In this document: piece by piece, positions 24,666 through 33,696 of the stretch | How positions within the stretch are numbered: the stretch's first letter is position 1 | Layout: every line of letters starts with the position of its first letter | Assembly (NCBI GenBank): GCA_016926875.1 | Contig: JAFGNU010000073.1 | Location: forward strand, 1-64,000 | Direction: 5' to 3' | Source of the DNA: Anaerolineae bacterium | GTDB lineage: Bacteria; Chloroflexota; Anaerolineae; Aggregatilineales; Aggregatilineaceae | DNA length: 64,000 nt | Translations under genes and position numbers: made by a program | The notes under the pieces: generated by a model | The model's database searches: none | Seen by the model: only the letters and a program-made list of their open reading frames with translations | Told to the model about the DNA's origin: nothing

Positions 24666-26831
24666 ATGCAGCTATTTCGACGGGATGTACTGCGTTCCCT
24701 GGAAGCCGGGATTGTCGGCCTGCTCCTGATCCAGACGGTGCGCCATGTGTTCGCTACACTCTATGCGCACGCCAGCAGCGCCGACCTGGTTGAGCGTGTG
24801 CCCAACCCGGACACGCTGAGCGATGTGCCGGGCGTGGTCAAGCTGGCGACCACCCAGGGCGAAATCGCCACCCTGATCGCGCTGCTGTTGCTGCCCCTGC
24901 TGGCGCTGATCATCAGCCGGTGGGGGATCAGCTTCCCACTGACCGTGATCCTGGCCGCGTTGGGCCGTTCGATGGCGCTCCAGGTGCCGGACCTCGAAGT
25001 CCCGATGGCGTCACTGGCTGCCGGGGCCGGGCTGCTCTACCTAGCACTGGTGATTGCCCGCCGCCCGGCGCACTTCCCTACCGTGATCCTGGCCGGGTTT
25101 GCCGCCGATCAGGTGATCCGCGCGCTGGGCGATACATATGATCGCACCTGGCAAAGCGACTACGTGGTCAGGTTCGCAGATGGTTTTGAACCGGACATGG
25201 GCCTGCTGGTATCGATCACCGCCGTGCTGCTGATCCTGCTCTCGATTGTGCTGTGGTATATCGAGCGGCGGCAGGAACTGCGCGAACGGCAGGAAGAAGG
25301 CTACGCGCCGCCTCTGCGCGGGTTGCTAAATACCTGGGGCGGGCTGGCGCTGGGCGGTGTTTTCTTTATCGAATTTACGCTGCTCTCGCTGCCCAATGCC
25401 GTTGCGCGCTGGTCAGGTACGGATTACGCCGGGCTGGTGCCCTGGCTGCTGGCAGCTACCACTCTGCCCCTGGTGCCCGAAGTACGCGACGTTGCGCGCC
25501 GCTTTGCGGGCATGTTCGACAGCGCGTGGCGCGGTTGGTTCTGGGTGCTGCTGATCTCGCTGCTGCTGGTCATCGGGCGCGGCTACGACGGCTTGCTGGC
25601 GGGCGTGGCGCTCGTCTTTGCGCAGTTCTTTGTCGGCCTGACGCTCTGGTGGCTGGTTCAAACCGGCCTGCCCCGCCGCAACTTTACCGGCCTGACGGTG
25701 CTGTTCGCGGTGGTGACGTTTGCCGTGCTGGCAACCGGCGACTACTTCACCTATGACTACGCCTATGTGCGTAACCTGTCCGATCCATATCAAAACGTAG
25801 GCGACGTGCTGCGCGCCTTTCGGGATATGGGTCTGGGCCTGACCCTGATCGCGGTGCTGCTGCTCTCGATCCCGATGATCCTGGCGCGGCGGCGCATCCC
25901 CTGGCGCGGCGGTCCTGCCGGGCATACGCTGCTAGTGCTGGCGCTGGTGCTGGGCGTGAGCTTCGCCGGGGCGGCCATCGTGGGTAACACCGTTGTTCGC
26001 CGCCCACCAAACCCGGACTGTATGCGCGTGGCAACCTACAACATTCACGGTGGATATTCGCAGTTCTTTGATTCCAACCTGGACGGCGTGGCCGAGATCA
26101 TCGAACTGGCCGGAGCGGATGTCGTGCTGCTGCAAGAAGTGGATGCCGGGCGGCTGGTTAGCTTTGGCATCGATCAACCGTATTGGCTGGCGCGCCGGTT
26201 GCAGATGGAGCACACTTTCTTCCCGCAAAACGAAGCGCTGCAAGGTCTGGCCGTGCTCAGCCGCGTACCGATTGTGGATATGGAGGGCCTGCTGCTGCCC
26301 AGCGAGGGCAACCAGGCGGCGGTGATGCATGTCACGCTTGATCCGGAGCGGCTGGTTGCAGACCCGCTGGCCGACGAGATCGGGAACCTGCACATTTACA
26401 ACGCCTGGCTGGGCTTCCGCGAAGCCGAACGCGACGGCTCCCCGGTCCCCGAAGGCGAGCAGGATCAAAACCGCCAGCTCAGCACCATGCTCAACTGGCT
26501 CGCCGGACAGCACGGTCCCGCCTGGACCGACCGGATCATGCTCGGCGGCACGTTTAACCATGGGCCGGACTCGCCGCTGTATAAAAAGCTGCGCATGGAC
26601 AACCTGGACAATCCCGCCATCAAAGACCCATTCGCCGGGCTGCGCGCCGAAAACGCAAAAACGCTCTACCTGGTGGACGGCACCACCGCGCGCTACGATT
26701 ACCTGTGGATTTTTAACCTGCCGTTCACCGGCGTGCTGGTCGATGACAGCGCCGAAGCGGCCAATACGTCCGATCACCGCCCGGCCATTGTTGCGATCAA
26801 CCGCCGCGAGGGGGTCACCTGCCAGCCGTAG
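24666..26831 (+). CDS. Polytopic membrane protein with C-terminal endonuclease/exonuclease/phosphatase (EEP) domain
   Basis: 721 residues. Residues 1-~450 hold about ten membrane segments. The last ~270 residues are an EEP domain: 'MRVATYNIHGGYSQFFD', 'ADVVLLQEVDAG', 'QGLAVLSRVPIVD', 'RIMLGGTFNHGPDSPLY' and 'TSDHRPAIVA'. The family's G-G-D-F-N has Thr in place of the Asp, while the metal Glu (LQEVD) and final Asp-His (SDH) remain, so activity may be reduced or changed. The EEP domain is likely outside the membrane, as in other membrane-linked members that act on lipids or phosphodiesters. GAGG is 11 bases before the ATG. The gene is alone, divergent from the deaminase-CYTH gene. Confidence 0.87.
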   Translation: MQLFRRDVLRSLEAGIVGLLLIQTVRHVFATLYAHASSADLVERVPNPDTLSDVPGVVKLATTQGEIATLIALLLLPLLALIISRWGISFPLTVILAALGRSMALQVPDLEVPMASLAAGAGLLYLALVIARRPAHFPTVILAGFAADQVIRALGDTYDRTWQSDYVVRFADGFEPDMGLLVSITAVLLILLSIVLWYIERRQELRERQEEGYAPPLRGLLNTWGGLALGGVFFIEFTLLSLPNAVARWSGTDYAGLVPWLLAATTLPLVPEVRDVARRFAGMFDSAWRGWFWVLLISLLLVIGRGYDGLLAGVALVFAQFFVGLTLWWLVQTGLPRRNFTGLTVLFAVVTFAVLATGDYFTYDYAYVRNLSDPYQNVGDVLRAFRDMGLGLTLIAVLLLSIPMILARRRIPWRGGPAGHTLLVLALVLGVSFAGAAIVGNTVVRRPPNPDCMRVATYNIHGGYSQFFDSNLDGVAEIIELAGADVVLLQEVDAGRLVSFGIDQPYWLARRLQMEHTFFPQNEALQGLAVLSRVPIVDMEGLLLPSEGNQAAVMHVTLDPERLVADPLADEIGNLHIYNAWLGFREAERDGSPVPEGEQDQNRQLSTMLNWLAGQHGPAWTDRIMLGGTFNHGPDSPLYKKLRMDNLDNPAIKDPFAGLRAENAKTLYLVDGTTARYDYLWIFNLPFTGVLVDDSAEAANTSDHRPAIVAINRREGVTCQP

Positions 26832-27095
26832 AATCCCGGCTCGGACAGCATGTCACCATTGACGGAACACGCCGGGGCCAGTATAGTTGGCCGCATGATT
26901 ACCACGATGAATATGGCGCAAGTCAGTTAGCCGGGGACCACATCCCGGCACCCCCTCCGGTTGTTCTTACGCGCCCCGGTGACCTGCCGGGAGCGCGCCG
27001 GTTCCGTTTTCCTTGTTTCCAGTCCCAATACCCAACCGAATCCGGGCGCGCACCTGCGTCCAGATTCATCCCATGTCTGCATGTAAAGGAAGGCA

Positions 27096-28376
27096 TTGAC
27101 CTTGTTCTTTTCTACCACACCCTATCACGAACAACTCGGTGACGGCCTAGTCATGAAATCGGTCGCCACACACGGCGACGTCGAGCGGTTGGCGGCCTTC
27201 AACGCCGCGATCCATGACGCGCAGGTTGACCCCATGACCCGCGCCCTGATCGAACACCACCCGCATACCCGCCCGGAGCACTGGCTGTATGTCGAAGACG
27301 AGGCCAGCGGTGCTATCGTCTCGGCGCTGTGCCTGATCCCCTGGACCTGGCGCTATGAGGATGTCACGATCAAAGCCGGGGAAATGGGCATCGTCGGCAC
27401 GCACGAAGATTACCGGCGGCGCGGCCTGATCCGTAAGCTGGTAGCGCGCTTCAAAACGCTGCTGCACGAAGGCGAGTTCGACCTGAGCCATATTCAAGGC
27501 ATCCCGTACTACTACCGCCAGTACGGCTACGAGTACGCGATCCCGCTGGAAGGCGGCTGGCATATCCAGATGCACCAGATTCCCGACGCCGACACGGACG
27601 AGGTGCCGCGCTACAGCGTCCGCCGGGCCGCGCTGGACGACCTGCCCGTCCTGATGCAGCTATACAACGACGCAGCGCAAGACCTGAGCATCTCCGCCGT
27701 ACGTGATGAAGCGGTCTGGCGCTTCCTGATCGAGCACGAGCCGGGCACCGCCAACCAGAGCGAAATCTGGTTGCTGCTGGACCATACTGGGACGCTGGTC
27801 GGATATTACCGCCTGGACCGGTTTGGATTTGGCGAGGGCTTGAACGTCATGGAAGTATCGCGCCTGAGTCACGAGGCCGCCGTCGCGCTGCTGCGCCAGC
27901 TAAAAGCAGCCGCCATCGAGCGCAAAAAACCGTATATCAAGCTCGGTGCGCCAACCAACACGGCGCTGGTCCAGGCGGCGCGCTGTTGGGATGCGCGCGA
28001 CACAGGCCGCTATGCGTGGCAGATTCACCTGGTGGACGTGGCGCGCCTGCTGCGCAAACTGGCGCCGGTCTTTGAACGCCGCCTGGACGCCAGCCCGTTC
28101 GCCGGGCTGACACAGACGATCCGGCTGGACCTGTACCGCGAAGCGTTTGACCTGCGCTTCCAGGCTGGCCGGTTGGCGAACGTGGAAGCAGTCGGCTTCA
28201 CCGACGGGGGCGATCTGCGCCTGCCGCCGCTGCTGTTTGCGCCGCTGGTGCTGGGGCATCACAGCCGTGAAGCGCTGCAAGCCATGTACCCGGACGTATC
28301 GACTTGGGGGCAGATGGGCTATCTGGCCGATGTGTTGTTCCCGAAGGTTGACTCGTTTATCTATACGATCTACTGA
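27096..28376 (+). CDS. GNAT-family acetyltransferase, Eis-like two-domain type
   Basis: 426 residues. The first GNAT domain has 'WRYEDVTIKAGEMGIVGTHEDYRRRGLIRKLVARF', the V-x-x-x-x-x-x-R-R-x-G-L/I-x-x-L acetyl-CoA-binding motif, preceded by 'GAIVSALCLIPW'; 'GIPYYYRQYGYEYAIPL' is a common Eis/GNAT mark. A second half (~190-300) looks like a degenerate GNAT, and the C-terminal ~100 residues could be the SCP2-like domain of Eis. The acceptor is unknown. The start is TTG 27096, or TTG 27102, which has AAGGAAGG 8 bases before it; an ATG at 27153 is also possible. Its end overlaps the convergent reductase gene by 7 bases. Confidence 0.82.
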   Translation: MTLFFSTTPYHEQLGDGLVMKSVATHGDVERLAAFNAAIHDAQVDPMTRALIEHHPHTRPEHWLYVEDEASGAIVSALCLIPWTWRYEDVTIKAGEMGIVGTHEDYRRRGLIRKLVARFKTLLHEGEFDLSHIQGIPYYYRQYGYEYAIPLEGGWHIQMHQIPDADTDEVPRYSVRRAALDDLPVLMQLYNDAAQDLSISAVRDEAVWRFLIEHEPGTANQSEIWLLLDHTGTLVGYYRLDRFGFGEGLNVMEVSRLSHEAAVALLRQLKAAAIERKKPYIKLGAPTNTALVQAARCWDARDTGRYAWQIHLVDVARLLRKLAPVFERRLDASPFAGLTQTIRLDLYREAFDLRFQAGRLANVEAVGFTDGGDLRLPPLLFAPLVLGHHSREALQAMYPDVSTWGQMGYLADVLFPKVDSFIYTIY

Positions 28377-29245
28377 TTTCTGCTGGTTTCCCACCGCGCC
28401 CTTGCTTGCGCTACCGTGAGCAGGGGCGTATTCACTATCGACCGTGCGCGCGTAATATCCAATACCAGCGATTTAGGGCGGCTGCCGGGCGCCTGCGCCA
28501 TATCGACGTGCAACGCCGGGTCAATGCCCAGCGCGTCCAACAGCGCCGTACCCAGGTCGTAGCGGCTGAGCGGTTCCGGTCCGACCACGTGCAGCAGCCC
28601 TGCCGCATCCGTGTCGGCCAGTTCCAGCAGCACATCGGCCAGGTTCACCGCCCAGATCGGGCAGCGCACCTGATCGACGAACAGGCGCAGTCTCTCGCCC
28701 CGTTCAATCGCGCGCAGCATCCACGCCACCTGCGCGTTGGCCGGATCAAAATCGTAGATCAGGCTGGTACGCACCACCAGCGCCCCCGGACAGATCGCCA
28801 GCGTATCGCGTTCCATATCCACCTTGGCGTGCCCGTAATCACTGCCGGGTGCCGGTTGGGGCGGCGAATCCTCGGTATACAGCGTCTTGGCCCCGTCGAA
28901 TACCAGGTCGGTTGACAGCGCAACCAGCCGCGCGCCCACCTCAACCGCTGCCTGGACCACGTGCCGCCCCGCCAGCCGGATCGCGTCTGCAAAGCCCGCG
29001 CCGCTGCGCTCGGTGACAGCAGTGTGAATGATGACGTCTGGACGCACGGCGCGCACCAGATCATGCACCGCGCCCGGATCGCGCAAATCCAGCCGGACCG
29101 GCCTGCCAGCGCGCACCCGGTCAGGATGCGCCAGGCAGGTGCCCGTCACGTACCAGCCGGACGCTGCCGCCCGTTCGGTCAGCGGAGCGCCGAGCGTGCC
29201 GCTGGCCCCGGTGACCAACAGCCGCCGGTCCGTGTTCTCCGGCAC
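28370..29245 (-). CDS. RmlD-type NAD(P)-dependent sugar-nucleotide reductase
   Basis: 291 residues of the extended SDR family: 'LLVTGASGTLGAPLTERA' (G-x-x-G-x-x-G), 'LDLRDPGAVHDLVRAVRPDVIIHTA', 'LVALSTDLVFDG', 'DYGHAKVDME' (catalytic Tyr-x-x-x-Lys), 'VVRTSLIYD' and 'HVVGPEPLSRYDLG'. This order is that of dTDP-4-dehydrorhamnose reductase and close relatives. No other rhamnose genes lie near. The start is GTG at 29243-29245, 3 bases after the rnc stop, so it is translated from the rnc transcript. Confidence 0.9.
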   Translation of the reverse strand: MPENTDRRLLVTGASGTLGAPLTERAAASGWYVTGTCLAHPDRVRAGRPVRLDLRDPGAVHDLVRAVRPDVIIHTAVTERSGAGFADAIRLAGRHVVQAAVEVGARLVALSTDLVFDGAKTLYTEDSPPQPAPGSDYGHAKVDMERDTLAICPGALVVRTSLIYDFDPANAQVAWMLRAIERGERLRLFVDQVRCPIWAVNLADVLLELADTDAAGLLHVVGPEPLSRYDLGTALLDALGIDPALHVDMAQAPGSRPKSLVLDITRARSIVNTPLLTVAQARARWETSRNQ

Positions 29246-29248
29246 CGG

Positions 29249-29965
29249 CTACCGTGCCTCATCAAAGATCACGTCGCCCGCGTCGATTGCATCCAGGGCG
29301 TTTTGCGCGGCAGCCTGCGCAGCCAACTGCTTGCTGTGCCCAACGCCCTGTCCACACTCCACTGAGCCGATTAGCACCACTACTGTGAATTCTTTGGCAT
29401 GATCCGGTCCCCGGCTGCCAATCGTCCGGTAGACAGGTGTTTCGCCCAATGTCGCCTGGCTCCACTCCTGGAGCAGGCTTTTAGCGTCCTTATCGGTTGA
29501 ATATTCAAGGATGCTGCTCACAGCAGGGCCGAACAGCGGTTCAACCAGCCTGCGCACCGCGTCCATCCCCTGGTCGAGATATAAAGCCCCGGACAGCGCC
29601 TCGAACGCGCCGCACAAGTTCTTGGGGCGCCGCCGCCCGCCGGATTCGTCCTCGCCCCGCCCCAACAGCAGCGCTTCTCCCAGGCCAAACTGCTGCGCAA
29701 AACGGGCCAACGTTTCGGTACGCACCAGCCCGGCGCGCAGGCGCGTCAGCCGCCCCTCGTCCATTTCCGGGTAGCGATCATACAACCACGCCCCGGCGAT
29801 GAAGTCCAACACGGCATCCCCCAGGAATTCTAACCGTTCGTTATCTTCCAGCGAGTGCTCCGGGTGCTCGTTCAGGTACGAGCGGTGCGTCAGCGCGCGC
29901 TGCAACAACGACAGGTCATCAAACCGGATGCCAAACTGCTCTTGAATCATGTTTAGATCGAGCAT
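29249..29965 (-). CDS. rnc: Ribonuclease III
   Basis: 238 residues, usual length. Cleaves double-stranded RNA in rRNA and mRNA processing. Seen: 'ALTHRSYLNE', signature 'NERLEFLGDAVLDFI' (~42), 'RLTRLRAGLV', 'GRGEDESGGRRRPKNLCGAFEALSGALYLDQG' containing the second metal-binding Asp/Glu region, and a C-terminal double-stranded RNA-binding domain (~160-232) with 'KSLLQEWSQATLGETPVYR' and 'GHSKQLAAQAAAQNAL'. All catalytic acids are present. First gene of a two-gene unit with the RmlD-type reductase. Confidence 0.97.
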   Translation of the reverse strand: MLDLNMIQEQFGIRFDDLSLLQRALTHRSYLNEHPEHSLEDNERLEFLGDAVLDFIAGAWLYDRYPEMDEGRLTRLRAGLVRTETLARFAQQFGLGEALLLGRGEDESGGRRRPKNLCGAFEALSGALYLDQGMDAVRRLVEPLFGPAVSSILEYSTDKDAKSLLQEWSQATLGETPVYRTIGSRGPDHAKEFTVVVLIGSVECGQGVGHSKQLAAQAAAQNALDAIDAGDVIFDEAR

Positions 29966-30173
29966 AAGCCTGTACCCCCTCGCTCTCAGTTATCCGGCCA
30001 TGCCGATAGCCGGATGACGCTATGCCATCTACAAGAACACCCGCCTGGCTGCGGGCGTTGCGGGAAAACCGGAAAGACATCAATCGTCAGCCTTCAAGCT
30101 CTTCTACAGCAGGCCGCCGATCAGGCAAGCTCAGACGGACGGGCCGCTGGACACCGGGCTTGTGGCGGGCAGT

Positions 30174-30683
30174 TCAGACAAAGTTGATCCGAATCACCAG
30201 CCGCCCCAACCGCAGTTCATCCCCATCGCGCAGAATCCGGGGTTCGCCAGGGATCAAGCGCTGCCCGTTCAGATAGGTGTTGTTCGAACTGCCCAGGTCC
30301 ATCACAGTGATGGTGTCATGTTCGCGGCTCAGCACCATATGGCGGCGTGATACGCCTGTCTCAACGGCCCCTACGGGCGTCAGGTCGATGTCGGGCTGGG
30401 ATACCGCCGGATCGTCGTGACCACGTCCCAACACCAGGCTTCCGCTGATATCTACGATCAGTTCTTCGTCCACGTCTCGAAAATGCAGTTTTAACCTGTT
30501 CTCCTGGGCAAAATAGGCTGTACCCCAGCGCCGTTGTGGCGAAAGCGCTTGGTAGGCGTCGTCATCCAGCCGGATGGTGGCGTTTGGCAGCTCGCCAAGG
30601 CCCAGCGGCAGGATATGTCCACAGGCGTAGCAATAGGTGTCCATATCGGTGTTTTCTTTTCCACAGTTAGGGCAAGCTTGCAT
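30174..30683 (-). CDS. Zinc-ribbon and FHA domain protein
   Basis: 169 residues from ATG 30681-30683 ('MQACPNCGKENTDMDTYCYACG'), with AAGGGA upstream; the longer ORF adds 14 residues. The first ~25 residues form a C-x-x-C...C-x-x-C zinc ribbon. Residues ~85-165 are an FHA domain: 'LVLGRGHDDPAVSQPDIDLTP', 'ETGVSRRHMVLSRE', 'DLGSSNNTYLNGQRL', 'LRDGDELRLG'. Such proteins are read as phosphothreonine adaptors; the Ser/Thr kinase at 16.5 kb is a possible partner. No enzymatic domain. Confidence 0.92.
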   Translation of the reverse strand: MQACPNCGKENTDMDTYCYACGHILPLGLGELPNATIRLDDDAYQALSPQRRWGTAYFAQENRLKLHFRDVDEELIVDISGSLVLGRGHDDPAVSQPDIDLTPVGAVETGVSRRHMVLSREHDTITVMDLGSSNNTYLNGQRLIPGEPRILRDGDELRLGRLVIRINFV

Positions 30684-30802
30684 TGTTTTTTCCCTTGTGT
30701 CGCGCACCTTGATAACCAGGATCATGCCAGAAGAAAGCGCGTTCCTGTCAGAACGTGGTACAAGTATACACCGTGTTCTCGTGGTAATGGTAGCAATTTC
30801 GA

Positions 30803-31600
30803 TCAGGTTCCCAGTCCGCTGTGTGGCACCACCGCGTCGATCAGGTCGTCAAGATCGGGCACCCCGGCAGCCATGCCCATCGCCAGCCACGCCAGGAATT
30901 CAACATTGCCTGCCGGGCCTTTTAGCGGTGACGGAATCACGCCGCGCACCACGTAGCCAACCGACTGCGCTGCCGCCAGCACGTCGCGCAGCACGCGCCG
31001 GTGGATGGCCGGGTCGCGCACCACGCCGCCCTTGCCTACCTGCTCCTTGCCCGCTTCGAACTGCGGCTTGATCAGTGTGATCACGTCCGCAGTGTCCGCC
31101 AGCCAGCCCTGGATCACCGGCAGCAGCAGGCGCAGCGAGATAAAAGACGCGTCCACCACCACCAGGCTGACGTGTTCGTCCAGCGCTTCGACATAACGCG
31201 CGTTGGTGCGCTCCATCACCACCACGCGCGGATCGGTGCGCAGCCGGTAATCAAGCTGCCCGTAGCCCACGTCAATCGCGTAGACCTTTGCCGCGCCGTG
31301 TTGCAGCAGGCAGTCGGTGAACCCGCCCGTGCTCGCGCCCACGTCCGCACACACCCGCCCCTCGACCGCCAGCGGGAAGACCGCCAGCGCCCCGGTCAGC
31401 TTGTCCCCGCCCCGGCTGACAAAGCGCGGCTGCTGCTGTACTTCCAGCGGGACATCATGCGGCACACGCATCCCCGGCTTGTCGCGTATCTCGCCCCGGA
31501 CACGCACTTCCCCGGCCATGATCATCCGGCGCGCTGCTTCGCGGCTGGGCGCCAATCCACGCCCGGCCAGCAGCACATCCAACCGCACCTTGTCCGCCAT
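30803..31600 (-). CDS. tlyA: TlyA family rRNA 2'-O-methyltransferase
   Basis: 265 residues from ATG 31598-31600 with GGGGA 5 bases upstream (the track starts one codon earlier at GTG). N-terminal S4 RNA-binding domain 'RLDVLLAGRGLAPSREAARRMI', linker 'FVSRGGDKLTGAL', then an FtsJ-like methyltransferase: 'VCADVGASTGGFTDCLLQHGA', 'VYAIDVGYGQLDYRLR', 'VVVDASFISL', 'LIKPQFEAGKEQVGKGGVVRD', 'NVEFLAWL'. The Lys-Asp-Lys-Glu tetrad is complete. In mycobacteria this enzyme methylates 16S and 23S rRNA and is needed for capreomycin action; here the target is inferred. Confidence 0.95.
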   Translation of the reverse strand: MADKVRLDVLLAGRGLAPSREAARRMIMAGEVRVRGEIRDKPGMRVPHDVPLEVQQQPRFVSRGGDKLTGALAVFPLAVEGRVCADVGASTGGFTDCLLQHGAAKVYAIDVGYGQLDYRLRTDPRVVVMERTNARYVEALDEHVSLVVVDASFISLRLLLPVIQGWLADTADVITLIKPQFEAGKEQVGKGGVVRDPAIHRRVLRDVLAAAQSVGYVVRGVIPSPLKGPAGNVEFLAWLAMGMAAGVPDLDDLIDAVVPHSGLGT

Positions 31601-31697
31601 CACGATCCCCCATCTGGTTCATGTGGCCGGGGCGTATCTGCCCGCCAACGAACGCCCAACGACCGGCTCACGCCCATTGTACAGATTCTCATGCAAC

Positions 31698-31726
31698 TTA
31701 TCATCCGGCGTATTCCCTGGTATAAT
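31698..31726 (+). promoter_or_regulatory. Promoter of the UbiA-mevalonate kinase operon
   Basis: TTATCA, 17 bases, TATAAT, about 25-45 bases before the possible start codons of the prenyltransferase gene. Confidence 0.6.
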
Positions 31727-31754
31727 GCGAACCTGTTGTCTGTTGTATAGGTAG

Positions 31755-32696
31755 ATGTACCAGGGGTTTACAGTGCAAGCCGTGAAAGCACCTTTCAAAT
31801 CGATCTGGGTCACCATCCCCGCGCCGGTACGCGGTCTGCTCCGCATTATGCGCCCCCGGCAGTGGGCCAAAAACGCGGCGGTATTCGCCGGAATCCTGTT
31901 CGACAAACAGATCACTGACCCGGAGCCGTTCGCCCGCGTCCTGGCGGCATTTGCCCTGCTGTGCCTGTCCGCCAGCACTATTTATATCATAAACGACCTG
32001 GTGGACATCGAGCGCGACCGGGCGCATCCTAAAAAACGTAACCGCCCGCTGCCGTCCGGCCAGCTCCCGGTGGCGTGGGCTGTCGTTGCTGCCGCGCTCC
32101 TGCCGGTGATCGCCGTCGGGGCGAGCCTGTTCTACTGCCCGGCCCTGACAGCCGTGCTGGTCACCTACCTGGGACTGCACATCGCCTATTCGTTCTGGCT
32201 GAAGAATATCGTCATCATTGACGTGTTCGCCATTGCAGCAGGCTACCCGCTGCGCGTGGTAGCGGGCATCGTCGTGATCGACGTGATGCATTTTTCGCCC
32301 TGGCTGTACGTGTGCACCGGGATGCTGGCGTTGTTCCTGGCCGTTGGCAAACGCCGCCAGGAGCTTATCATGCTGGCCGACGACGCCGAAACCGTCCGTG
32401 TCACCTATAAAGACTACAATATGCCGCTGCTGGATGATATGCTGCGGCTGGTGACTACCGGCACCGTGATCACCTACACGCTGTATACCATCGAAGCCGA
32501 AACCATCCGCAGCAACGGCCACCGGATGCTGCTCACCGTGCCGTTCGTGTTATACGGTATCTTCCGCTACCTGTACCTGATCCACGTGCGCGACGAAGGC
32601 AGCGCCCCGGACGAACTGCTGTTCAAAGACCTGCCGCTGCTCGGCGCAGTAGTCCTGTGGGTGCTGGCGGTTGGCATCGTCCTCTATGTGAGCTGA
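31755..32696 (+). CDS. UbiA-type prenyltransferase (decaprenyl-phosphate phosphoribosyltransferase-like)
   Basis: 313 residues with eight or nine membrane helices. 'IMRPRQWAKNAAVFAGILF' and 'IINDLVDIERDRAHPKKRNRPLPSG' (first Asp-rich motif N-D-x-x-D-x-x-x-D) plus 'VFAIAAGYPLRVVAG' (second motif region) match the UbiA subgroup containing DPPR synthases, which join polyprenyl phosphate to PRPP. A GTG at 31773 has AGGGG 6 bases before it and may be the true start. Followed after 4 bases by mevalonate kinase, which fits a role in polyprenyl metabolism. Confidence 0.88.
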   Translation: MYQGFTVQAVKAPFKSIWVTIPAPVRGLLRIMRPRQWAKNAAVFAGILFDKQITDPEPFARVLAAFALLCLSASTIYIINDLVDIERDRAHPKKRNRPLPSGQLPVAWAVVAAALLPVIAVGASLFYCPALTAVLVTYLGLHIAYSFWLKNIVIIDVFAIAAGYPLRVVAGIVVIDVMHFSPWLYVCTGMLALFLAVGKRRQELIMLADDAETVRVTYKDYNMPLLDDMLRLVTTGTVITYTLYTIEAETIRSNGHRMLLTVPFVLYGIFRYLYLIHVRDEGSAPDELLFKDLPLLGAVVLWVLAVGIVLYVS

Positions 32697-32700
32697 TCGC

Positions 32701-33690
32701 ATGGCCGTCACCAAGCCCGCCCAGGCGTCCGCGCCCGGCAAGATCATCCTGTTTGGCGAACACGCCGTCGTACACGGCCAACCCGCCATCGCCGTCCCGT
32801 TAAACGCCGTGCAGGTCACCGTGACCGCCGATCCCGCATCCCCCGGCAGCGGGCTGAGCGTCCACGCGCCGGATGTGGGGCACACGCTGCGCGTCACGCC
32901 AGACCATGATCCGGCAGATGATCCGCTGCATAACGCGCTCGGCTACCCGCTCCAGGTGGCGCTGCGCGCGCTGGATGTCCCCGTTCCTGACCTGGTGCTG
33001 ACGGTGCGCTCCACGATCCCAATTGCCAGCGGCCTGGGCAGCGGGGCCGCGCTGGCCGCCGCGCTGATCCGCGCCCTGGGCAGCGCGCTTGATTGCCCGT
33101 TTGATAACGAGACGTTAAACCCGCTGGTCTACGAGGTGGAAAAACGGCATCACGGCACGCCCAGCGGCATCGACAATACCGTGATCGTCACCAATCAGCC
33201 AGTGTACTTCGTCAAGGACCAGCCAATCCAGCCCTTCACCATCGCCCGGCCCTTTACGTTGCTGGTGGCCGACACCGGGCGCAGCAGTCCAACGCATATC
33301 ACAGTCGGTGACGTGCGCAAGTTGTTCGAAGCCGAGCCGGATCGTATCGGCGCCATCTTCACCCACATCGGCAGCCTCGTGGACATTGCGCGGTGGGCGA
33401 TAGAATCCGGTACAATTGGGGTGCTCGGCCCGCTCATGGACACGAACCATGCCCTGCTCCGCGACCTGACCGTCTCGTCCGACGAGCTTGAGCGGCTGTG
33501 CCACGCGGCACGGCAGGCGGGCGCGTGGGGCGCCAAGCTGTCCGGCGGCGGGCGCGGCGGCAACATGATCGCGCTGGCCGACCCGGCCCAGGCAAAACCC
33601 ATTGCCGAGGCGCTGCGCCAGGCCGGAGCCGTCAACGTGATCACCACCGTCGTCACGTCACCGGAGGATACCGATCAAACGCCAGGCTAA
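32701..33690 (+). CDS. mvk: Mevalonate kinase
   Basis: 329 residues of the GHMP family: 'SAPGKIILFGEHAVVHGQPAIAVPL' (substrate and nucleotide site), 'SGLGSGAALAAALIRAL' (phosphate loop), 'EKRHHGTPSGIDN' (the mevalonate kinase G-T-P-S-G-I-D) and 'GAKLSGGGRGGNMIAL'. Phosphorylates mevalonate with ATP. Bacteria more often use the MEP route, so this points to a lineage with a mevalonate pathway, as known in part of Chloroflexota. Co-transcribed with the UbiA gene. No other pathway gene is in the window. Confidence 0.95.
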   Translation: MAVTKPAQASAPGKIILFGEHAVVHGQPAIAVPLNAVQVTVTADPASPGSGLSVHAPDVGHTLRVTPDHDPADDPLHNALGYPLQVALRALDVPVPDLVLTVRSTIPIASGLGSGAALAAALIRALGSALDCPFDNETLNPLVYEVEKRHHGTPSGIDNTVIVTNQPVYFVKDQPIQPFTIARPFTLLVADTGRSSPTHITVGDVRKLFEAEPDRIGAIFTHIGSLVDIARWAIESGTIGVLGPLMDTNHALLRDLTVSSDELERLCHAARQAGAWGAKLSGGGRGGNMIALADPAQAKPIAEALRQAGAVNVITTVVTSPEDTDQTPG

Positions 33691-33696
33691 ACCCCT

